Shown here in pieces: positions 32,769-40,063 of a stretch of DNA of 64,000 bases (positions within the stretch are counted from its first letter, which is position 1; each line of letters starts with the position of its first letter). A program made the position numbers and the translations under genes. Origin of the DNA: Miltoncostaea sp050249835 (lineage in GTDB: Bacteria; Actinomycetota; Thermoleophilia; Miltoncostaeales; Miltoncostaeaceae). Where the stretch lies: NCBI GenBank assembly GCA_050249835.1, contig JBFWPT010000008.1, positions 1-64,000 of the forward strand, in the 5' to 3' direction. A model generated the notes under the pieces. It worked only from the letters and a program-made list of their open reading frames with translations. It was not told the origin of the DNA and searched no databases.

Positions 32769-33683
32769 ATGCGCGTCGCCTTCGCGGGCAGCCCCGAGGC
32801 GGCCGTGCCGCCGCTGCGCGCGCTGGCGGCATCGGACGCGCACGAGGTCGTGGTCGTCGTGTCGCAGCCGGACAAGCCGCGCGGGCGCCGCGGGACGCCC
32901 ACGCCGACGCCGGTCGCGGCGGCCGGTGAGGAGCTGGGCATCCCGGTCCTGCGCCCGCGCACCATCAACGACCCCGGGGTCGTCGAGGAGATCCGGGCCG
33001 CGGGCACCGAGGCGCTCGTGGTCGTGGCCTTCGGCCAGATCCTCCGCGACGCGGTGCTCTCCTCGTGGCCCTGCGTCAACGTCCACTTCAGCCTCCTGCC
33101 GGCCTACCGCGGCGCGGCACCGGTGGAGCGCGCCCTGATGGACGGGGTGGCCGAGACCGGCGTGGCGATCATGGAGATGGAGGCGGGGCTGGACACCGGG
33201 CCCGTCTACGCCGTGGAGCGCACCCCGATCGGCCCCGAGGAGGACGCCGGGTCGCTGGTCGCCCGGCTCTCCGCAATGGGGGGCCCGCTGCTCGTCCGCG
33301 TGCTCTCGGAGATCGAGGCCGGCACGGCCGCGCCGGAGCCCCAGCCCGAGGAGGGCGTCTCGCACGCCGCCAAGATCACCGCCGAGGACCGCCCGCTGGA
33401 CCTGGGCCGGCCCGCCCCCGAGCTGGCCCGCCGGGTGCGGGCCCTGTCGCCGCACATCGGCGCCACCTGCCGCATCGGCGGCGAGCCCTTCAAGGTCTGG
33501 CGGGCCGTCGCGCACGACGCGCCGGCGGAGCCCGGGCTGCAGACCGTGGACGGCCGCCTGGTCGCGGGCTGCGCCGAGGGTTCCCTGGAGCTGCTGGAGC
33601 TGCAGCCGCCCGGCAAGGGACGGATGGACGCGGGGAGCTTCCTGCGCGGCTGGCGCGGCTCGCTGGCCTGGGAGGCCGGGTGA
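32769..33683 (+). CDS. fmt: Methionyl-tRNA formyltransferase
   Basis: It formylates initiator Met-tRNA with 10-formyl-THF. The 304-residue protein has VAFAGSPEAAVPPL at the start and the catalytic region VNVHFSLLPAYRGAAPVERA. MEMEAGLDTGPV follows, then a C-terminal tRNA-binding domain ending SFLRGWRGSL. It overlaps rsmB by 4 bases (GTGA). Confidence 0.96.
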   Translation: MRVAFAGSPEAAVPPLRALAASDAHEVVVVVSQPDKPRGRRGTPTPTPVAAAGEELGIPVLRPRTINDPGVVEEIRAAGTEALVVVAFGQILRDAVLSSWPCVNVHFSLLPAYRGAAPVERALMDGVAETGVAIMEMEAGLDTGPVYAVERTPIGPEEDAGSLVARLSAMGGPLLVRVLSEIEAGTAAPEPQPEEGVSHAAKITAEDRPLDLGRPAPELARRVRALSPHIGATCRIGGEPFKVWRAVAHDAPAEPGLQTVDGRLVAGCAEGSLELLELQPPGKGRMDAGSFLRGWRGSLAWEAG

Positions 33684-35011
33684 CGACCGCCGCACCCGGT
33701 GGCGTCGCGCGCGAGCGGACCGTCGCCCTCAAGGTGCTGCGCCGCGTCGACGACGGCGCCTGGGCCGACCGGGCCCTCGCGGCCGAGGCCCGCCACGCCG
33801 ACCTCGACCCGCGGGCCCGTGCGCAGGCCACCCGCCTCGCCTACGGCGCGGTCCAGCGCCGCCGCACCCTGGACTGGCTCATCGACGGCGCCCTCGACCG
33901 CCCGGCGGCGCTCGAGCCGGCGGTGCGGGACATCCTGCGGCTCGGCGCCTACGAGCTGGCGTTCTCGGACTCCGTGCCCGACCACGCCGCGGTCGACCAG
34001 GCGGTGCGCCAGGCCCGGGGGCTCCGCGGGGCGAAGGCGCGCTCGTCGGCCCGCGCCGGGGTCGTGAACGCCGTCATGCGCCGCATCGCGCGGGACGCCG
34101 GGGAGCGCCTGGCCGCCCTCGACGCGGGCGGGGCCGAGACCGCGGCCCTCCGCCACTCGATGCCCGACTGGATCGCCGCGCGCCTGGTGGAGTCCCTCGG
34201 CGAGGAGGACGCCATCGGCGTGATGCGCGCCGCCGGCGAGCCGGCCGAGTCGGCGGTCCGCTGGAACCCGCTGCGCGGGCCCCGGGCGACGGTCGAGGCC
34301 GAGCTGCCCGAGGGCGCCCACCGGGGCGACCTCGCCCCCGAGAGCTACGTCGTGCCGGGGGCCTTCGCGCTGGAGGACTCGGACGCCTGGGCCCGGGGAC
34401 GGGCGATGGGGCAGAGCCGGGCGTCCCAGCTCGTCGCCCACGTCGTCGCGCCGCGGGCCGGGGAGCGCGTGCTGGACATGTGCGCGGCGCCGGGCGCGAA
34501 GGCCACCCACCTCGCCGCGCTCGCGGGCGGCGGGGCGCGGGTGACGGCGGTGGAGCTGCGGCCCGCGCGCGCCGCGGCCCTGCGCGACCTGGCACGCCGC
34601 ATGGGCGCCCGGATCGACGTCGTCGAGGGCGACGCGCTGGAGGTGCCGCTCGACGGGGGCTTCGACGCCGTGCTGCTCGACCCGCCCTGCACCGGCCTGG
34701 GCGTGCTGTCGTCGCGCCCCGACGCCCGCTGGCGCCGCCGCGAGGAGGCCCTCGAGCCGCTCACGCGGCTGCAGGCGTCCCTGCTCGCCCGCGCCCTGGA
34801 GCTGACGCGCCCGGGCGGCCGGGTCGTCTACTCCACCTGCACCCTCATCGCGCCCGAGAACGAGGACGTGGTGCGCGGCACGGGCGCCCCGCTCGACGAC
34901 CTGGCGGAAGAGCACCCGGAGATCGCGCACCCGCGCCTGCCGGGCGCGCTCCTGACCCTGCCGCACCGGCACGGCACTGACGGCTTCTTCATCGCGAGGT
35001 TGCGCCCATGA
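33680..35011 (+). CDS. rsmB: 16S rRNA (cytosine-C5) methyltransferase RsmB/Sun
   Basis: It methylates C967-type positions of 16S rRNA. The N-terminal NusB-like domain (residues about 10-140: ERTVALKVLRRVDDGAWADR, DWLIDGAL, RDILRLGAYEL) leads to a SAM-methyltransferase domain. LDMCAAPGAKATHLAAL is motif I. DPPCTGLGVLSSRPD and STCTLIAPEN hold the two conserved cysteines. Length 443. It overlaps both neighbours by 4 bases. Confidence 0.95.
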   Translation: MTTAAPGGVARERTVALKVLRRVDDGAWADRALAAEARHADLDPRARAQATRLAYGAVQRRRTLDWLIDGALDRPAALEPAVRDILRLGAYELAFSDSVPDHAAVDQAVRQARGLRGAKARSSARAGVVNAVMRRIARDAGERLAALDAGGAETAALRHSMPDWIAARLVESLGEEDAIGVMRAAGEPAESAVRWNPLRGPRATVEAELPEGAHRGDLAPESYVVPGAFALEDSDAWARGRAMGQSRASQLVAHVVAPRAGERVLDMCAAPGAKATHLAALAGGGARVTAVELRPARAAALRDLARRMGARIDVVEGDALEVPLDGGFDAVLLDPPCTGLGVLSSRPDARWRRREEALEPLTRLQASLLARALELTRPGGRVVYSTCTLIAPENEDVVRGTGAPLDDLAEEHPEIAHPRLPGALLTLPHRHGTDGFFIARLRP

Positions 35012-35682
35012 GCCCGCCCCTGCCCACCGCTCCCACCGTCCTGCCGTCGGTCATGTCCGCCGACATGCTCCGCCTGGGGGCGCAGGTGGACGAGCTCGTC
35101 GGCGCCGGGGCCACGGCCTTCCACGTGGACGTGATGGACGGCGCCTTCGTCCCTAACCTGACGATCGGGCCGGACTGGACGCGGCAGCTCGCCGAGGTCG
35201 CCCGCGCCGGCGGCGCGCTGGTGGACGTGCACCTGATGGTGGAGCGCCCGGGCGCGATGATCCCGCTGTTCGCCCCGCACGCGGACGCGATCACGGTCCA
35301 CGTCGAGGCCGACCCCCATCCGCACCGCCTGCTGGGGCAGATCCGGGAGGCCGGGTGCCACGCGGGCCTGGCGATCAACCCGGGGACGCCTGTGGAGCAC
35401 GCCGCCGAGCTGGCCGACGACCTCGACTACGTCAACGTGCTGGCCGTGGACCCCGGCTTCGCGGGCCAGTCGTTCATCCCGGCCACCCCCCGGCGGGTGG
35501 AGCGCCTGCGGGCGCTGCTGCCGGACCGCGTCGTGATCGAGGTCGACGGCGGCATCGGCATGGCCACGCTGCCCGCCGCCCGCGACGCGGGGGCCGTCAT
35601 GCTCGTCTCGGCGTCGTCGGTGTTCGGCGCCCCGGACCCCCTCGCCGCCTTCCGCGACCTGACCGCGCTGGCGCGCGGATGA
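35008..35682 (+). CDS. rpe: Ribulose-phosphate 3-epimerase
   Basis: It interconverts ribulose 5-phosphate and xylulose 5-phosphate; ribulose 5-phosphate is also a riboflavin precursor used by RibB. The TIM barrel (224 residues) has LPSVMSADMLRLG, FHVDVMDGAFVPNLTIG, DVHLMVERP, AINPGTP, VNVLAVDPGFAGQSF and EVDGGIG, covering the metal and phosphate ligands. It overlaps rsmB and ribD by 4 bases each. Confidence 0.96.
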   Translation: MSPPLPTAPTVLPSVMSADMLRLGAQVDELVGAGATAFHVDVMDGAFVPNLTIGPDWTRQLAEVARAGGALVDVHLMVERPGAMIPLFAPHADAITVHVEADPHPHRLLGQIREAGCHAGLAINPGTPVEHAAELADDLDYVNVLAVDPGFAGQSFIPATPRRVERLRALLPDRVVIEVDGGIGMATLPAARDAGAVMLVSASSVFGAPDPLAAFRDLTALARG

Positions 35683-36821
35683 CCCGCGCGGCCGCCCCGG
35701 TCGCGCCCGCCGAGGCCGCCGCGCTGGCCCGTGCCCGGGACCTCGCGCGGAACGCGCGGGGCCGGGTGAGCCCCAACCCGCTCGTGGGGGCCGTGGTGCT
35801 GCGGGACGGGACCACGGTCGCCGAGGGCTGGCACGAGGGCCCCGGGCTCCCGCACGCCGAGGCGATGGCGCTGGCCGCCGCCGGGGAGGCCGCCCGCGGG
35901 GCGACCGTCGTCTGCACGCTGGAGCCCTGCTCCCACCACGGCCGCACGCCGCCCTGCGCGGACGCGCTCGTGGCGGCCGGCGTCGCGCGCGTGGTCGTGG
36001 GCCTGCCGGACCCGCTGGAGCGCGACCGCGCCGGCGGGATCGACGTGCTGCGCGCCGCCGGGATCGAGGTGGCGATCGCGGACGAGGACGGCCGCGCGGC
36101 CTGCGCGGAGCTGATCTCGCCGTTCCTCACCTGGGCGGTCACCGGCCTGCCCGAGGTGACCCTCAAGCTCGCGACGAGCCTCGACGGCCGCATCGCGACC
36201 GCGACGGGGGAGAGCCGGTGGATCTCCGGGCCCGCCTCGCGCGCCCTCGTCCACCGCTGGCGCGCCGACGCCGACGCCGTCGTGGTGGGTCTCGGAACCG
36301 CGCTGGCCGACGACCCGCGGCTCACCGCCCGCGACGTGGAGGGCCCGGTGCGCCAGCCGGCCCGGGTGGTGTTCGACTCGGGGGCCCGCCTGCTCCTGGA
36401 CTCGGCCCTCGCGGGCGACACCGCGACGGCGCCCGTCATCGTCCTCGCGTCGGAGGAGGCGCCCGCGGACCGGGTCTCGGCCCTGGCGGCGCGGGGCGTC
36501 GAGGTCGTCACCCTGCCCGGCGACGGGCCCGCCCGCATCCGCGGAGGGCTGCGCGCCCTGGGGGAGAGGGGCATCCAGTCCGCCTTCGTGGAGGGGGGCG
36601 CCGGGCTCGCCGGGGCCCTCGTCGAGGCGGGGGCGGTGGACCGGGTGGCATGGTTCCTGGCGCCGATGCTGATCGGCGGCGCGGGGGCGCCGGCGGCGAT
36701 CGGCGGGGACGGCGTGGCGGTGCTCGCCGACGCGCCCCGGCTGCGCGACGTGGAGGTGGAGCGGGTGGGCGAGGACGTGCTGGTGACCGGGCGCCTGCGG
36801 GCGCTGCCCGGGGCGGCCTGA
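35679..36821 (+). CDS. ribD: Bifunctional riboflavin deaminase/reductase RibD
   Basis: It deaminates and reduces the pyrimidine intermediate of riboflavin synthesis. The deaminase half has NPLVGAVVL, HAEAMAL and LEPCSHHGRTPPC (zinc ligands His, Cys, Cys; catalytic Glu). The reductase half starts about residue 155 with VTLKLATSLDGRIATATGES and has FVEGGAGLAGALV near the end. It is 380 residues long. It overlaps rpe (ATGA) and shares one base with ribE. Confidence 0.96.
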   Translation: MTRAAAPVAPAEAAALARARDLARNARGRVSPNPLVGAVVLRDGTTVAEGWHEGPGLPHAEAMALAAAGEAARGATVVCTLEPCSHHGRTPPCADALVAAGVARVVVGLPDPLERDRAGGIDVLRAAGIEVAIADEDGRAACAELISPFLTWAVTGLPEVTLKLATSLDGRIATATGESRWISGPASRALVHRWRADADAVVVGLGTALADDPRLTARDVEGPVRQPARVVFDSGARLLLDSALAGDTATAPVIVLASEEAPADRVSALAARGVEVVTLPGDGPARIRGGLRALGERGIQSAFVEGGAGLAGALVEAGAVDRVAWFLAPMLIGGAGAPAAIGGDGVAVLADAPRLRDVEVERVGEDVLVTGRLRALPGAA

Positions 36822-37435
36822 TGTTCACCGGCCTCGTGGAGGAGGGCGGGACGCTCCGGTCGGTGACGCCGACCGACGGCGGCGCGCGCCTGGTGATCGA
36901 CGCGGCCGTGGTGCTGGAGGGGCTGGAGATCGGCGACTCGGTCGCGGTCAACGGCGCCTGCCTGACCGCCGTGGAGATCGACGCGGCCGGCTTCGCGGTG
37001 GACGCCGTGGCGGAGACGCTGCGCCGCACGTCCCTCGGGGGCGCCGCGGCGGGGGACCGTGTCAACCTGGAGCGGCCGATGCGCCTCGGGGACCGCCTGG
37101 ACGGCCACCTGGTGCAGGGGCACGTCGACGGGGTGGGCGAGGTGCGGTCGGCCCGCCCCGAGGGCGGGAGCACGGTGCTCGAGATCGCCGCCCCGGCCGG
37201 TCTGCTGCGCTATGTCGTCGAGAAGGGGAGCATCACGGTGGACGGGGTGAGCCTGACCGTGGCGGGACGCCTTCCCGACGCGTTCACGGTCGCCCTGATC
37301 CCCCACACGATGCAGGTCACGACCCTCGGGCCGCAGGCCGTGGGGCGCGCCGTGAACCTGGAGGTCGACGTGGTGGCAAAATACGTCGAGGCGCTGGCGG
37401 CGCCCTACGCACCGCCGGGAGGAGACGCAGAGTGA
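36821..37435 (+). CDS. ribE: Riboflavin synthase alpha chain
   Basis: It dismutates two lumazines to riboflavin. The protein begins MFTGLVEEGGTLRSV and shows the internal duplication of the family: two lumazine-binding repeats with SVAVNGACLTAV in the first and GSITVDGVSLTVAG in the second, with GHLVQGHVDGVG between them. It is 204 residues. It is coupled to ribD (TGATG) and to ribBA (GTGA). Confidence 0.96.
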   Translation: MFTGLVEEGGTLRSVTPTDGGARLVIDAAVVLEGLEIGDSVAVNGACLTAVEIDAAGFAVDAVAETLRRTSLGGAAAGDRVNLERPMRLGDRLDGHLVQGHVDGVGEVRSARPEGGSTVLEIAAPAGLLRYVVEKGSITVDGVSLTVAGRLPDAFTVALIPHTMQVTTLGPQAVGRAVNLEVDVVAKYVEALAAPYAPPGGDAE

Positions 37436-38706
37436 GCACGAGCAGGGCGACCGAGTTCGCGACCATCGCCGAGGCGATCGAGGAGATCCGCGCCGGGCGG
37501 ATGGTGGTGATCCTCGACTCGGAGGACCGGGAGAACGAGGGCGACCTCGTGATGGCGGCGCAGTTCGCCACCCCGGAGGCGATCAACTTCATGGCGACGC
37601 ACGGCCGCGGCCTCATCTGCCTCGCCCTCACCGACGCCCGCTGCGACCAGCTCGGGCTGAAGCCCGTGGTGCGGCAGAACGAGAGCCAGTACGCGACGGC
37701 CTTCACCGAGCCGATCGAGGCCCGGCACGGCATCACGACCGGCATCTCCGCCCCCGACCGCTCGCGCACCATCATGGTCGCGATCGATCCGGACAGCGGG
37801 CCCGAGGACATCGTCAAGCCGGGCCACGTCTTCCCCCTGCGCGCCAAGCCGGGCGGCGTCCTGGAGCGCGCCGGCCACACCGAGGCGGCGGTCGACCTCG
37901 CCCGACTCGCCGGGCTCATCCCCGCCGGGGTCATCTGCGAGATCTCCAACGCCGACGGGACCATGGCGCGCGTGCCGGACCTCGTGCCCTACGCGGCCGA
38001 GCACGGCCTCAAGATCATCACGATCGCCCAGCTCATCGAGCACCGCCGGCGCACGGAGCGCCTCATCGAGCGCGGCACGGCGGCCCGCCTGCCGACCGAG
38101 TACGGCGAGTGGACCGCCGTCGGCTACCGCTCGATCCTGGACGGCAAGCACCACCTCGCGATGGTGAAGGGCGACGTCGACGGCGAGCAGGACGTGCTCG
38201 TGCGCGTCCACTCCGAGTGCCTCACCGGGGACGTGTTCGGCTCCCAGCGCTGCGACTGCGGCGAGCAGCTCCGGGCCGCGATGCGGACGATCGCCGAGGA
38301 GGGCCGCGGGGTCCTGCTCTACATCGCCCAGGAGGGCCGCGGCATCGGCCTGCTCAACAAGCTCCGCGCCTACGAGCTGCAGGACCAGGGGATGGACACG
38401 GTCCAGGCCAACGTCGAGCTGGGCTTCCCGCCGGACCTGCGCGACTACGGCACCGGCGCGCAGATCCTCGTCGACCTCGGCCTCACGTCGATCCGCCTGC
38501 TGACGAACAACCCGAAGAAGATCGTGGGGCTGGAGGGCTACGGGCTGTCGGTGATCGACCGGGTGCCGATCGAGATGCGGCCGGTCGACGACAACCTGGA
38601 GTACCTCCGCACCAAGCGCGACAAGATGGGCCACATCCTCCACCACCAGGACCTGCGCTTCGACACCGACGGCGCGGGCGCGTCCGCGGCGGAGCCGGGC
38701 GACTGA
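37432..38706 (+). CDS. ribBA: Bifunctional DHBP synthase / GTP cyclohydrolase II
   Basis: It catalyses both entry reactions of riboflavin synthesis. The N-terminal RibB half has VVILDSEDRENEGDLVMAAQ, MATHGRGLICLAL and a metal-binding GHVFPLRAKPGGVLERAGHT. The RibA half (from about residue 210) has SECLTGDVFGSQRCDCGEQL with the zinc cysteines, YIAQEGRGIGLLNKL and RLLTNNPKKI. Both halves look complete at 424 residues. GTG start. Confidence 0.97.
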   Translation: MSTSRATEFATIAEAIEEIRAGRMVVILDSEDRENEGDLVMAAQFATPEAINFMATHGRGLICLALTDARCDQLGLKPVVRQNESQYATAFTEPIEARHGITTGISAPDRSRTIMVAIDPDSGPEDIVKPGHVFPLRAKPGGVLERAGHTEAAVDLARLAGLIPAGVICEISNADGTMARVPDLVPYAAEHGLKIITIAQLIEHRRRTERLIERGTAARLPTEYGEWTAVGYRSILDGKHHLAMVKGDVDGEQDVLVRVHSECLTGDVFGSQRCDCGEQLRAAMRTIAEEGRGVLLYIAQEGRGIGLLNKLRAYELQDQGMDTVQANVELGFPPDLRDYGTGAQILVDLGLTSIRLLTNNPKKIVGLEGYGLSVIDRVPIEMRPVDDNLEYLRTKRDKMGHILHHQDLRFDTDGAGASAAEPGD

Positions 38707-39185
38707 TGGCCCGCACGGGCCCGATGCCGCCGGCGCCGCGGCTGGAGCACCCCGGCGTCCGCATGGCGGCGGTGGTGGCCGGGTTCCACCGGGAGCTGAG
38801 CGAGCGGCTGCTGCAGGGGGCCGCCGACCGCCTGCGCGAGGCGGGCCTGCCGGACGGGCACCTGGAGGACATCTGGGTGCCGGGCGCGTTCGAGCTGCCG
38901 CTCGCGGCCCGGTCGATGGCCCTGCGGCGCCGGTACGCCGCGATCATCGCGCTCGGGGTCGTGATCCGGGGCGAGACCGCCCACTTCGACCACATCTGCG
39001 ACGCGGCGGCCAACGGCCTGATGCGCGTCGGGCTCGACACCGGGCTGCCCGTCGCCTTCGGGGTGCTCACCACCGAGGACCGCGCCCAGGCGGAGGCCCG
39101 GTCGGGCGGCGACAAGGGCAACGCGGGCATGGATGCCGCGGACGCGGCGGTGGTCATGGCCAACCTGGTGGCCGAGGGGCGCTGA
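38706..39185 (+). CDS. ribH: 6,7-dimethyl-8-ribityllumazine synthase
   Basis: It makes lumazine, the RibE substrate, and usually assembles into pentamers or icosahedra. The 159-residue protein has VVAGFHRELSERLL, WVPGAFELPLAAR, IIALGVVIRGETAHFDHIC and GVLTTEDRAQAEARSGG, covering the active site. ATG shares a base with the ribBA stop. It ends the operon; no FMN riboswitch is seen anywhere upstream of the rib genes. Confidence 0.96.
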   Translation: MARTGPMPPAPRLEHPGVRMAAVVAGFHRELSERLLQGAADRLREAGLPDGHLEDIWVPGAFELPLAARSMALRRRYAAIIALGVVIRGETAHFDHICDAAANGLMRVGLDTGLPVAFGVLTTEDRAQAEARSGGDKGNAGMDAADAAVVMANLVAEGR

Positions 39186-39227
39186 ATCCCCCTCCTACGG
39201 GCGGTTCCCCTCCCGTGCGCGATCGAC

Positions 39228-39233
39228 TAACTT
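39228..39233 (+). promoter_or_regulatory. Putative -10 element (TAACTT) of the HAD-GH65 pair
   Basis: TAACTT is followed 4 bases later by a hairpin CCGAGG (39238-39243) / CCTCGG (39250-39255), which would lie at the 5' end of the mRNA. The proposed CTG start is 74 bases downstream. Confidence 0.35.
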
Positions 39234-39307
39234 GACCCCGAGGGCCGATCCTCGGCGGCCTTGCAGACAACACCAGACGTCCGCATAGCCACCTGGGAAC
39301 CGCTGCC

Positions 39308-40063
39308 CTGACACCCACCGACTCGCGCCTCGCCGGCACGCGCGCGCTGCTGTTCGACCTCGACGGCGTGCTGACGCCGACGGCAGAGGTCCACATGCGC
39401 GCCTGGGGCCGCATGTTCACGGCGTTCCTGGCCGGGAGGGGCGTCATGCCGCCCTACGAGGACGCCGACTACTTCGCGTACATCGACGGCAAGCCGCGCC
39501 TGGACGGCGTCCGGTCGATGCTCGCCTCGCGCGGGGTCGTCCTGCCGGAGGGCGACGCGGCCGACGACCCGTCGCTGGACACGGTGGCGGCGCTCGGGAA
39601 CCGCAAGAACGCGGCCTTCACGGCCGAGCTGGCCGAGAACGGCGTGGCGCCCTACCCGGGGTCGGTCGCCTTCGTGGACGCCGCGATCGCGGCCGGGTTC
39701 GCGGTCGCAGTGGTGTCGAGCTCCCGCAACGCGGAGCCGGTGCTCCGGGCGGCCGGCCTGCGGGACCGCTTCGGCGTGGTCGTGGACGGGGTGCTGGCCG
39801 CCGCCGAGGGCCTGCCGGGCAAGCCCGCCCCGGACACGTACCTCCACGCCGCCCGGCTGCTGGGGATGACGGCGGCGGAGTGCGTCGTGCTGGAGGACGC
39901 CCACTCCGGGGTCCAGGCCGGCAGGGCGGGGGCCTTCGGGCGGGTGGTCGGGGTGGACCGGGGTGCCGGAGCGGTCGAGTTGCTGGCCTCGGGCGCCGAT
40001 CTGGTGGTCGAGGACCTCGCCGAGCTCATCCCCGACCTGACGATCCCCGAGAGCATCGCATGA
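39308..40063 (+). CDS. HAD-family beta-phosphoglucomutase-like protein (CTG start proposed)
   Basis: The 251-residue HAD hydrolase/mutase has motif I FDLDGVLT (Asp17, Asp19), motif II in VAVVSSSRN, Lys in LPGKPAPD and LEDAHSGVQAG as motif IV. RKNAAF and the cap suit beta-phosphoglucomutase. It overlaps a GH65 phosphorylase gene by 4 bases, the classic pairing in which beta-glucose 1-phosphate is turned into glucose 6-phosphate. GTG 39368 would cut off motif I; the only nearby in-frame candidates are CTG 39308 and CTG 39293. I use 39308; the start is uncertain. Confidence 0.82.
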   Translation: MTPTDSRLAGTRALLFDLDGVLTPTAEVHMRAWGRMFTAFLAGRGVMPPYEDADYFAYIDGKPRLDGVRSMLASRGVVLPEGDAADDPSLDTVAALGNRKNAAFTAELAENGVAPYPGSVAFVDAAIAAGFAVAVVSSSRNAEPVLRAAGLRDRFGVVVDGVLAAAEGLPGKPAPDTYLHAARLLGMTAAECVVLEDAHSGVQAGRAGAFGRVVGVDRGAGAVELLASGADLVVEDLAELIPDLTIPESIA

